DNA of 64,000 bases from Halobacteriovorax marinus (GTDB taxonomy: Bacteria; Bdellovibrionota; Bacteriovoracia; Bacteriovoracales; Bacteriovoracaceae), in NCBI GenBank assembly GCA_002163155.1, contig MAAO01000016.1:124001-188000 (forward strand), written 5' to 3'. A program made the position numbers and the translations under genes. Under the pieces are notes generated by a model. It searched no databases and was not told the DNA's origin. It worked only from the letters and a program-made list of their open reading frames with translations. Shown here piece by piece: positions 56,971 through 64,000 of this stretch (its first letter is position 1; the number at the start of each line of letters is the position of its first letter).

Positions 56971-58192
56971 TATCGCTAAGCTTTCCATTTCCATCAAGAA
57001 AATCTAGCATTACAAGGTGAGCTTCGAGAAGAGATTCTTGATTGTAAAAACTTGATCTCGTTCCAACAAGATGATGTCCTCTTAAAATACCAAGATTAAT
57101 TCCGTTAAAGTAATTTGGATACTGTGAATTTTTAGTGTCGACAACACCATCATTATTTTCAGAGCTTTGAAAAAGTAATTTCGTAATTATCATCCAGATA
57201 TGACTTTCATACCATTCTGCCTCAAGACCTACTGCTGAGTAGAATTTTAAGTTTGGAAGTGATTGGTAATTTCTCTGAAACCAATTCGCCTGATAATCAC
57301 TTGAAAGAGATCTTTGAAATTCTTTCATCATGATATCTCTTTTTTCATCAATGTATCGATAGAGTTTAGTTCTATCAAAGAGATGAATACTATTTATCAT
57401 TTTGAAAATATTATTTTTCAGATGATCAGATCCTAAAATGGGAGAAGCAATGGTACTTATTCCTACTACATATTCTTCAGCCCAATCCTTATTGTCTTTG
57501 AGAAAGTGAAGTGAATCTAGACCACCCTTGGAGAAACATAGAAACCATAATTTCTCATCAGGGTTTTGATTTATATATCGATCTAGTTGTTCTTTGAGAA
57601 GAGATGAGTTGTGTTTACACGACTTTGCTCCATTAACTTCTGCGGCTACGTACTTAATTCCTTTAGTTTTAAAAAGGTGTTGAGCACCTCTTTCAAAAGC
57701 AGGAGTTGAAAAGATCTCGTTAAATACGCCTGATACTAAAACTAGAGTTGAATCAATCCTAGGAATTTTTAACTTTGATTTATAATCAGAATATTTGTGA
57801 GCATAATCTAAATCTAGATAAATAGCCTCAAATACATCACTTTCAGAATACTTCGCGAGAATCGATGAATCACCTATGCGAACAGCTTCTATAATTTCTT
57901 GAAAACCTTCATCATCGAGAAAGTTACTTCTCTTATTAAATAGATCAATATATGAGTGAAGATATCTTAAGCTGGAATGAGATATCCATGTTCCAGAGTT
58001 TGTAAGTGTTTTAATTAAATTCCCTAGGGATTGAATATTTGGTTCTCGAGCGAATAACTCAATGGACTCGATAGAGTCCCGTACCGAAATACGAGTCGCA
58101 CTCTCTAAGAAGCTCTTAGTATGTTTCTTGTAAGATTGATATTGTTTCAAATATCTCTCATATGTTTTTTTAGCAGCTATACTAGGTGTCAT
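56963..58192 (-). CDS. Alpha/beta-hydrolase-like protein
   Basis: 409 residues, no signal peptide. A central alpha/beta-hydrolase pattern: TLVLVSGVFNEIF (strand, oxyanion region, about 148-160), nucleophile elbow LCFSKGGLDSLHFL with Ser near 221, and a late NDGVVDTKNS (acid) and GHHLVG (His, near 385). The elbow is C-x-S-x-G rather than G-x-S-x-G. The N-terminal 145 residues are helical and unassigned. Lipase or esterase function is inference. Its start codon overlaps on opposite strands an ATG of the mtnP upstream frame (CATG). Confidence 0.65.
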   Translation of the reverse strand: MTPSIAAKKTYERYLKQYQSYKKHTKSFLESATRISVRDSIESIELFAREPNIQSLGNLIKTLTNSGTWISHSSLRYLHSYIDLFNKRSNFLDDEGFQEIIEAVRIGDSSILAKYSESDVFEAIYLDLDYAHKYSDYKSKLKIPRIDSTLVLVSGVFNEIFSTPAFERGAQHLFKTKGIKYVAAEVNGAKSCKHNSSLLKEQLDRYINQNPDEKLWFLCFSKGGLDSLHFLKDNKDWAEEYVVGISTIASPILGSDHLKNNIFKMINSIHLFDRTKLYRYIDEKRDIMMKEFQRSLSSDYQANWFQRNYQSLPNLKFYSAVGLEAEWYESHIWMIITKLLFQSSENNDGVVDTKNSQYPNYFNGINLGILRGHHLVGTRSSFYNQESLLEAHLVMLDFLDGNGKLSDME

Positions 58193-58283
58193 GTCTTCAA
58201 TCCACTTTCAATACGACAAAGTCGGGAGTAGAATTGTGACATTAACCAATTTAGGTAGTCAATTAAATAATGCGGAGGCCCAA

Positions 58284-59132
58284 ATGGCAGAGAGATCAAT
58301 TGGAATTATTGGTGGTAGTGGTGTTTACAATATCGAAGGTATTGAAATAATAAAAGAACACGAAGTTACAACTCCCTTTGGAATACCTTCGGATAAGATA
58401 ATTGAAGCAAAATTAGAGGGAGTAAAATTTTACTTTGTTCCGCGTCATGGAAGGACTCATTCAGTTTTACCTCACGAAGTTAATTATTGCGCAAATATAT
58501 ATGCTCTAAAAACTTTTGGAGTTCAGTATCTTATTTCAGTTTCAGCAGTAGGCTCATTAAAAGAAGAGTGTCCTCCAACCATGATGGTTCTCCCTGATCA
58601 ATTCATAGACTGGACTAAGGGTGGAAGAAGAAGGACTTTTTTTGGAGAAGGGATAGTAGGACATGTTTCTACAGCTGAACCAGTGGAAAAAAACTTACAT
58701 AAAGTGTTAGTTGATGCATGTGCAGCAGCTAAGGCAGATCATCATGTAGGCGGCTCATATATATGTATTGAAGGACCACAGTTTTCATCAAAGGCAGAAT
58801 CTAATATCTACAGAGGATTTGGAGCCACTGTGATTGGAATGACAAACGTACCAGAGGCTTACTTAGCTAAAGAAGCAGGAATGGCCTATGCAACTCTTGC
58901 TATGGTTACTGATTACGATTGCTGGAGAGAAGAGGATCATTGTACTGTAGAAGAAATTATGAAAGTAATGAAAACAAATAATGAAACGGCTCAGAAAATT
59001 TTGAAGATTGCTTTAAAAGAAATTGAATCAACAAAATTTGATTTTAAAAAAGAAAATGAATTCGCAATATTAACTCCACAAGATTTAATGAGTGAAGAGC
59101 AAAGAGAAATTTGCAAGGTACTACAATCATAA
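58284..59132 (+). CDS. mtnP: S-methyl-5'-thioadenosine phosphorylase
   Basis: Cleaves methylthioadenosine to adenine and methylthioribose-1-phosphate. ATG 58284 (MAERSIGIIGGSG) with GCGGAGG upstream replaces the longer frame from 58191. 282 residues, with GIIGGSGVY, RHGRTHSVLPHEVNY, MVLPDQFIDWTKGG, EGPQFSSKAES, GMTNVPEAYLAKEAGM and TDYDCW; the final Asp (TDYDCW) supports adenine-type substrates as in MTAP rather than guanosine-type PNP. Overlaps rsmH by one base. Confidence 0.9.
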   Translation: MAERSIGIIGGSGVYNIEGIEIIKEHEVTTPFGIPSDKIIEAKLEGVKFYFVPRHGRTHSVLPHEVNYCANIYALKTFGVQYLISVSAVGSLKEECPPTMMVLPDQFIDWTKGGRRRTFFGEGIVGHVSTAEPVEKNLHKVLVDACAAAKADHHVGGSYICIEGPQFSSKAESNIYRGFGATVIGMTNVPEAYLAKEAGMAYATLAMVTDYDCWREEDHCTVEEIMKVMKTNNETAQKILKIALKEIESTKFDFKKENEFAILTPQDLMSEEQREICKVLQS

Positions 59133-60109
59133 TGTCATATAAAGAACACTACTCTGTATTAAATAAAGAAGTTATAAAAATTCTCACTGAAAAACGTGAG
59201 GATCAAACTGATGTAAACTTTGCAGATATGACTTTTGGAGCAGGAGGGCACACTTTTGCACTTGCTGACGCTCATAAGAAATCTCAAGTATATAGTGTTG
59301 ATCAAGATCCAGATGCGTTGAAGAACGGTTTTAAAAATATTGAAGAATATGGGTTTAATGGAAGAGTTCACTTAAATGATATGAACTTTGAATCATTCCC
59401 TGAATTTATTAGTACGAATCATTCAAGTCTACTGTTTGATGGTATCGTTGCAGACTTGGGAGTTTCTAGTCATCACTTTGATGAAGGGGAAAGAGGATTT
59501 TCTTTTCGCTTTGATGCTCCTTTAGATATGAGAATGGATTCTGATAATGACACTGTTCAAACAGCTGCAGATATAATTAATAATTATCCAGAAGCTGAAC
59601 TAGCAGATATTTTCTTTAAGTATGGAGAAGAGAAACTATCCAGAAGAATTGCCAAGAGGATTGCTGAGCAAAGAGAAATTGCCCCTATAGAAACAACTAA
59701 GCAGTTGGAGAACCTTATTTTTGGCTGTTACCCAAAGAAGTTACAACATGGAAGAATTAATCCTTCCACAAAATGTTTTCAGGCCCTAAGAATAAAAGTA
59801 AATGAAGAATTGGATGTCTTAGAAAAAGTTATTCCAGGTTTATTATCTCTATTAAAAGAGAATGGTCGCCTCGCTGTTATTACTTTTCATTCACTTGAAG
59901 ACCGTATTGTAAAAAACTTGTTCAAAGACGCGGTGCAGGGGGATGTCCCTTATGAATTATACAATAAAAAGCCAATCGTACCTTCCCATGCGGAGTTAGA
60001 GCAAAATCCACGATCTAGAAGTGCAAAATTAAGAATAATTGAAAGAGTAAATGAAAAAAAATCAAAGAATAAGTATGCACAATTTTCAAAAATAGGTGAA
60101 AATAGATAG
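59132..60109 (+). CDS. rsmH: 16S rRNA m4C1402 methyltransferase
   Basis: Methylates N4 of C1402 in 16S rRNA; first gene of the division/cell-wall cluster. ATG 59132 (MSYKEHYSVLNKEVI) overlaps the mtnP stop. 325 residues: HYSVLNKEV, DMTFGAGGHTFA (SAM site), DQDPDAL, DLGVSSHHFD, ERGFSFRFDAPLDMRMD, ARINPST-like GRINPSTKCFQALRI, ITFHSLEDRIVK. Confidence 0.95.
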   Translation: MSYKEHYSVLNKEVIKILTEKREDQTDVNFADMTFGAGGHTFALADAHKKSQVYSVDQDPDALKNGFKNIEEYGFNGRVHLNDMNFESFPEFISTNHSSLLFDGIVADLGVSSHHFDEGERGFSFRFDAPLDMRMDSDNDTVQTAADIINNYPEAELADIFFKYGEEKLSRRIAKRIAEQREIAPIETTKQLENLIFGCYPKKLQHGRINPSTKCFQALRIKVNEELDVLEKVIPGLLSLLKENGRLAVITFHSLEDRIVKNLFKDAVQGDVPYELYNKKPIVPSHAELEQNPRSRSAKLRIIERVNEKKSKNKYAQFSKIGENR

Positions 60110-60126
60110 TAGAGCATGAAGCTCTA
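60110..60126 (+). other. Small hairpin between rsmH and ftsL
   Basis: TAGAGC / GCTCTA stem with a 5-base loop directly after the rsmH stop; no immediate T tail, so probably an mRNA-end structure rather than a terminator. The rest of the 64-base spacer holds only the ftsL ribosome-binding site. Confidence 0.3.
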
Positions 60127-60173
60127 AATTTAATAAAGTTGTTTTTTATAAGCACGAAGCTTAGGAGACATCA

Positions 60174-60518
60174 ATGGCCACGAAAAGAAGTCATTCGAAA
60201 ACACGATCTAAAGCTAATTCTGGTTTAGGTTCAATAATATCTGATTCATTTAAAAAGGTATTCTTAAGTTCGCAAGGTATGCCAATAATGCTTACACTAT
60301 CTGTATTAGGTATTTTATTTGTACTTTTTAGAATGAAAGGAATTGAGCTCAATTACAAAATTTCGACAATGAATAAAGATATAGATAAAGTTGCTCTTGA
60401 GAGTAAGGAATTAAAAGCTAAGAAAGCCAGGCTACTATCGGTAAAAAACTTAAGAAAAATGGCTTCTAAGTATGACTTAAAACAACCGAAACAAACTCAA
60501 GTTATAGTGATCCCATAA
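60174..60518 (+). CDS. ftsL: FtsL-like cell division protein
   Basis: 114-residue bitopic membrane protein: basic cytoplasmic N-terminus (KRSHSKTRSKA), one membrane helix (MPIMLTLSVLGILFVLF, about 37-53), then a short periplasmic leucine-zipper-like coiled coil (LNYKISTMNKDIDKVALESKEL). FtsL sequences are poorly conserved; the call comes from topology and position between rsmH and ftsI. TTAGGAG precedes the ATG. Confidence 0.7.
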   Translation: MATKRSHSKTRSKANSGLGSIISDSFKKVFLSSQGMPIMLTLSVLGILFVLFRMKGIELNYKISTMNKDIDKVALESKELKAKKARLLSVKNLRKMASKYDLKQPKQTQVIVIP

Positions 60519-60519
60519 T

Positions 60520-62439
60520 ATGGACAATTATAAGTTAAAAATTAAAATCTCATTCTTCGTCTTTATTGCACTCTTTGTTGCAATACTTTCGAAGGCATTC
60601 ATTATTCAAGTCGGTGATCGTAATCACCTATTGTCTAAAGCTAAAAAACAATTCTTCCGCGAAAGAAAGACATATCCGAAACGTGGAAATATCTATGACA
60701 GAAATGGAAACCCATTAGCAATCAATGTACAAACCTATAGTATCTTCACAATTCCAAAGAACTTAAAGGGTGATTATTCTACTTATAAGAAAGTCGCAAA
60801 AATTGTACCTTCACTTACTTATAGAAAAATCATGTCCATTGTGAAAAAAAGGAAGAGATTTACTTTCCTTGCGAGAAAAATGGAGCTTTCATCTGAGCAA
60901 GTAAAGAAGCTAAAGAAATTAAAAGGTGTTCACATTGAAGCCGTCGCAAAAAGGCTATATCCCAATAATGAATTATCAAGTCAGACAATTGGATTTGTGG
61001 GGATTGATAATGTTGGACTCTCAGGTATTGAATATGCTTTTGATGAAGAGTTAAGAGGCAAGCCACAAATAACGAAATACATAATCGATAGAAAAGGTCG
61101 CCCGATTAAATTTGAGAGTACTCAGATTGGGAATGGGGCAAAAGATGTAATCTTATCAATTGATAAGGACTTACAGTCGATAGCTGAAAAAGCTCTTAAA
61201 GATACTGTTGAGGAATACGGAGCGATTCGTGGTGGTTTTGGTGTTATGAATGCTGAAACAGGTGAAATTTTAGCAATGGGTAACTATCCTAGCTTTGATC
61301 CAAACTTTCCACACAAATCACCTTCTAAATTTAAGAAGTTGTCTTTCATTACAGACCCGTTTGAGCCAGGTTCAACTTTTAAAACTCTAACTGTTGCATC
61401 AGCACTTGAGCATAAAATTGCAAGACCTGATACCAATTACTATTGTGAAGAGGGTCGCTTAAGAGTTGAAGGTCATACGATTAAAGAAGCTGAATCAAAG
61501 AAGAAGTACGAATGGCTGTCAGTGACAGATATTCTAAAATATTCTTCAAATGTAGGAACTACTAAGATTGCTTTTGATTTAACTTATCCAAAATTAAAAG
61601 AAACATTGAAAAAATTTAATATTGGTGAAAAAACAGGAATTGAACTACCTGGTGAATCGAGAGGAATCTTTAACGAAGAAGAGAATGTCTCTCCATTAAG
61701 TTTAAGTAATATTAGCTTTGGGCAAGGTGTTGCCACAACCGGATTACAAATGCTTACTGCCTATTCTGCAATTTTAAATGGTGGAAGCTATATCACCCCA
61801 ACGATACTCAAAAGAACTAAGGAAGAAGTCACTGATAACTTAAAAAAGAAAGTTATTGATTTTCAGACATCTAGAGAACTTAAGGAAATGCTAGTTAAGG
61901 CCGTTGAAGAAGGAACAGGAAAAAGAACTCGGATTCCTTATTTCACAATTGCTGGTAAAACATCAACTGCGCAGAGATCTGACAATAAAGGTGGTTACAC
62001 AGGATATATTCCAGGATTTATAGGTTTTCCAATAGGTACAAAAGATAAGTTTACCGTTTATGTTTATGTTGAAAAGCCAGAGTCTGGAAAGGCATATTAT
62101 GGTGGGGTTGTTGCTGGTCCCGTTTTCAAAAAAATAGCGCAGTACATTCTTTATAAGGATAGAAACTTGGGAAGTGCTGCTATTCAAAAGAAATTTGATT
62201 TAAAAAACTCTTTTGATTCAGTGCGAGTTAAACATTCATCAACTCGTATGGTTAAGGGTGGAATACCTAACTTTGAAGGACTTGATAAAAGATCATCAGC
62301 GTCACTCGCTAGAAAGCTAGGATTAAAAATTATTCATCAAGGAATTGGAGTTGTTTCTTCTCAAAGTCCTTCTACAGGTGTAAAAATTAAAGATGGAACT
62401 ATTGTAAGACTTTATTACCATCCACCAAAGTATGAATAA
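60520..62439 (+). CDS. ftsI: Peptidoglycan transpeptidase FtsI (PBP3), PASTA tail
   Basis: Septal peptidoglycan transpeptidase, 639 residues. N-terminal membrane helix (FFVFIALFVAILSKAFII), PBP dimerisation domain with RGNIYDRNGNPLA (about 60-72), transpeptidase with SxxK GSTFKT (Ser near 287), SxN SSN (near 342) and KTS in AGKTSTAQ (near 484; usually KTG). A C-terminal PASTA domain (about 575-636, VVSSQSPSTGVKIKDGTIVRL) is present, commoner in Gram-positives but known in delta-type lineages. ftsL and ftsI are one base apart; murE overlaps by 8 bases. Confidence 0.93.
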   Translation: MDNYKLKIKISFFVFIALFVAILSKAFIIQVGDRNHLLSKAKKQFFRERKTYPKRGNIYDRNGNPLAINVQTYSIFTIPKNLKGDYSTYKKVAKIVPSLTYRKIMSIVKKRKRFTFLARKMELSSEQVKKLKKLKGVHIEAVAKRLYPNNELSSQTIGFVGIDNVGLSGIEYAFDEELRGKPQITKYIIDRKGRPIKFESTQIGNGAKDVILSIDKDLQSIAEKALKDTVEEYGAIRGGFGVMNAETGEILAMGNYPSFDPNFPHKSPSKFKKLSFITDPFEPGSTFKTLTVASALEHKIARPDTNYYCEEGRLRVEGHTIKEAESKKKYEWLSVTDILKYSSNVGTTKIAFDLTYPKLKETLKKFNIGEKTGIELPGESRGIFNEEENVSPLSLSNISFGQGVATTGLQMLTAYSAILNGGSYITPTILKRTKEEVTDNLKKKVIDFQTSRELKEMLVKAVEEGTGKRTRIPYFTIAGKTSTAQRSDNKGGYTGYIPGFIGFPIGTKDKFTVYVYVEKPESGKAYYGGVVAGPVFKKIAQYILYKDRNLGSAAIQKKFDLKNSFDSVRVKHSSTRMVKGGIPNFEGLDKRSSASLARKLGLKIIHQGIGVVSSQSPSTGVKIKDGTIVRLYYHPPKYE

Positions 62440-63817
62440 CGAACTATTAAGTAAAATATTAAAACCATTCTTAAAGTCATCTCACTTAACATTTAAAGAT
62501 GAGATTACCCAAGCGACTACTAACCTGCAATTAGCAGGTCTTGAGAGTATTGCTTTTTACAATATACCAAATTCAGAAAAAGCAGAGAATCTATTTCATC
62601 AGAGACTTAAAGACTCAAAGTGTAGAAATATAATTACTAATCGCAATATTAAAGTTTCAAACTGTAACGTTTGGATCATTGAATACAGTGATTTCCTAAC
62701 AGTTCAAAAGCTTGTCTGTGATAACTTGTATCCAGATAATAAATCGTTAAAGCTTGTGGGAATTACGGGTACAAATGGAAAGACAACAACGAGCTTTCTT
62801 GCCATGCAGATCGCTTCAATGCTTAACTTTCCTTCTTTATCTATAGGAACGATCGGAATTAGATCAGTAGATGGAGTTGTTGAAAAAGACCTACTTAGTA
62901 CTACACCAAGTTATCTTGAACTAAGAAAAATTATTCATAAATATCAAAAGAGTTATAAATTTCTTTTTATAGAAATTAGTTCCCATGCTCTTGATCAAAA
63001 AAGACTATTTGATATTGAACTTGAGCTTGGAGCTTGGACTAGCTTTTCTCAGGATCATCTTGATTATCACAAAAACTTTTCTGAATATTTTAATGCTAAA
63101 TTACTTCTTCAGAAAAATTTAAAAAACCAAGCGATTTATGTTCCTAGTAGCGAAACTGATTTAATCGCTAAGTTTGTAGAGAAATCTGTGCAACACAAAG
63201 TCATTGATCTTTTCTATAGTGAAAACCTCTCCGTGGGATTTAAAGCTAAATACAACCAAGCTAATTTAGGAATTTCAATTGCACTCATTAAAGAACTTAC
63301 CGGTCATGAATTAAAAAGCGAAGAGCTTGCACAAATCGTTTTACCTGATGGGCGTTTCGATCCAATAGTTTTTGGTGAACATATAGTTGTTGTAGACTAT
63401 GCTCATACGCCGGATGCTTTAGAAAATATTTGTAAAACAATACAGTGTGACTTCTCTGAATATAACTTAGTCATTGTCTTTGGTTGCGGTGGAGACCGCG
63501 ACAAGGGAAAACGACCCTTAATGGGAAGCATAGCTTCTCGTTACGCGAATTCTTTAATCGTAACTTCTGATAATCCTAGAACAGAAAATCCTGAAGCTAT
63601 TATTGATGACATTGTGAGTGGAGTAAACATTTCTTTTATAAGAGAAGAAGATAGACTTAAGGCCATTCAATTATCTCTTACTGATCTAAAAAAGAAATCG
63701 ATTGTTTTAATCGCAGGAAAAGGGCACGAAGACTATCAAGAGATTAATGGTGTTAAACATCACTTCTCAGACAGTGAAACCATACAACAAATTATTAAAG
63801 AGATAAAAGATGTTTAA
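62432..63817 (+). CDS. murE: UDP-MurNAc-tripeptide synthetase
   Basis: Adds the third residue of the peptidoglycan stem. 461 residues: Mur ligase P-loop GITGTNGKTTTSF (about 109-121), TTPSYLEL, EISSHALDQKR, FSQDHLDYHKN (about 206-216), and C-terminal DYAHTPDALEN, FGCGGDRDKGKRPLMG, TSDNPRTENP. The DNPR motif is the meso-diaminopimelate recognition sequence, so DAP-type peptidoglycan is implied. Shorter N-terminal domain than usual. Overlaps ftsI and murF (8 bases). Confidence 0.93.
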   Translation: MNNELLSKILKPFLKSSHLTFKDEITQATTNLQLAGLESIAFYNIPNSEKAENLFHQRLKDSKCRNIITNRNIKVSNCNVWIIEYSDFLTVQKLVCDNLYPDNKSLKLVGITGTNGKTTTSFLAMQIASMLNFPSLSIGTIGIRSVDGVVEKDLLSTTPSYLELRKIIHKYQKSYKFLFIEISSHALDQKRLFDIELELGAWTSFSQDHLDYHKNFSEYFNAKLLLQKNLKNQAIYVPSSETDLIAKFVEKSVQHKVIDLFYSENLSVGFKAKYNQANLGISIALIKELTGHELKSEELAQIVLPDGRFDPIVFGEHIVVVDYAHTPDALENICKTIQCDFSEYNLVIVFGCGGDRDKGKRPLMGSIASRYANSLIVTSDNPRTENPEAIIDDIVSGVNISFIREEDRLKAIQLSLTDLKKKSIVLIAGKGHEDYQEINGVKHHFSDSETIQQIIKEIKDV

Positions 63818-64000
63818 TGTAGAATTGCTCAATACTTTTCAAAGCGAATTTAATTTTTCGTCTAAAATAATATCATTGTCTACAGATAGTAGAAGTTATA
63901 GTTCTGAGGGGCTTTTTATTTGTCTTGCAGGTGAGAACTTTGATGGTTTTAGTTTTGTAGAACAAGTCTTAATAAAAAATTGTAAAATCATAGTTTTCAA
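63810..64000 (+). CDS. murF: UDP-MurNAc-pentapeptide synthetase (5' part)
   Basis: Starts at ATG 63810 within the last codons of murE and runs off the end of the window (63 residues seen). MurF N-terminal features are visible: SLSTDSRSYSSEGLFICLAG (about 22-41) and NFDGFSFVEQ, the S-TDSR-GLF-AL-GE-FDG pattern of the family. The ligase domain lies beyond the window. Confidence 0.85.
   Translation, partial: MFNVELLNTFQSEFNFSSKIISLSTDSRSYSSEGLFICLAGENFDGFSFVEQVLIKNCKIIVF

Overview
The window is the replication-origin region of an AT-rich bacterial chromosome. Gene content fits a predatory bacterium of the Bdellovibrionota, most likely the marine Bacteriovorax/Halobacteriovorax side. The clues are an MglA-type GTPase beside dnaX-recR, a giant GYF-TPR envelope protein, a FtsI with a PASTA tail, low GC and frequent TTG/GTG starts. 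The placement is inferred from gene content, not from a database search. There are no insertion sequences, prophage genes or CRISPR arrays; almost everything is core chromosome.

Layout. 1-600: rpmH-rnpA (and probably the start of yidD) on the minus strand. 829-10321: dnaA, a ~630-bp oriC with DnaA boxes and an AT-only unwinding element, then dnaN-recF-gyrB-gyrA. 10299-12803: a TPR lipoprotein followed by the Fo part of ATP synthase (atpZ-like, atpI-like, atpB, atpE), without the F1 genes. 12870-17223: two radical-SAM proteins, a small secreted protein, queD and a CPBP protease. 17270-20727: complete riboflavin operon ribD-ribE-ribBA-ribH. 20771-30650: minus-strand operon mfd-ppiC-surA-like-pdxA-uvrA-trmH-like. 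30872-38588: nuoA-H-J-K-L-M-N, the whole membrane arm of respiratory complex I without any peripheral-arm gene.

38588-43892 holds seven further membrane-protein genes, joined to nuoN and to each other by overlapping or abutting stop/start codons. By size, order and residual motifs they look like a second, shortened and strongly diverged copy of the same seven genes in the same order (A'H'J'K'L'M'N'). Several catalytic residues are lost (Glu36/Glu72 of NuoK, the TM5 Glu of NuoL) while the TM5 Glu is kept in M' and N'. This collinear degenerate membrane arm is the most unusual thing in the window.

44008-58192: a 1058-residue GYF/TM/TPR protein, three tRNA genes, a small secreted protein, asnB with a divergent asnC-type regulator, two single-domain response regulators, a PilZ-like membrane protein, tadA, tRNA-Ser(GGA), the 4.5S SRP RNA, dnaX-ybaB-recR, a roadblock-like protein with mglA, and an alpha/beta hydrolase. 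58284-64000: mtnP, then the start of the division and cell-wall cluster rsmH-ftsL-ftsI-murE-murF (murF runs off the end).

Start codons were moved from the longest reading frame where a ribosome-binding site or family alignment decided it (dnaA, atpE, ppiC, mfd, nuoM, the H' and J' genes, the GYF protein, asnB, the roadblock protein, mtnP, rsmH).
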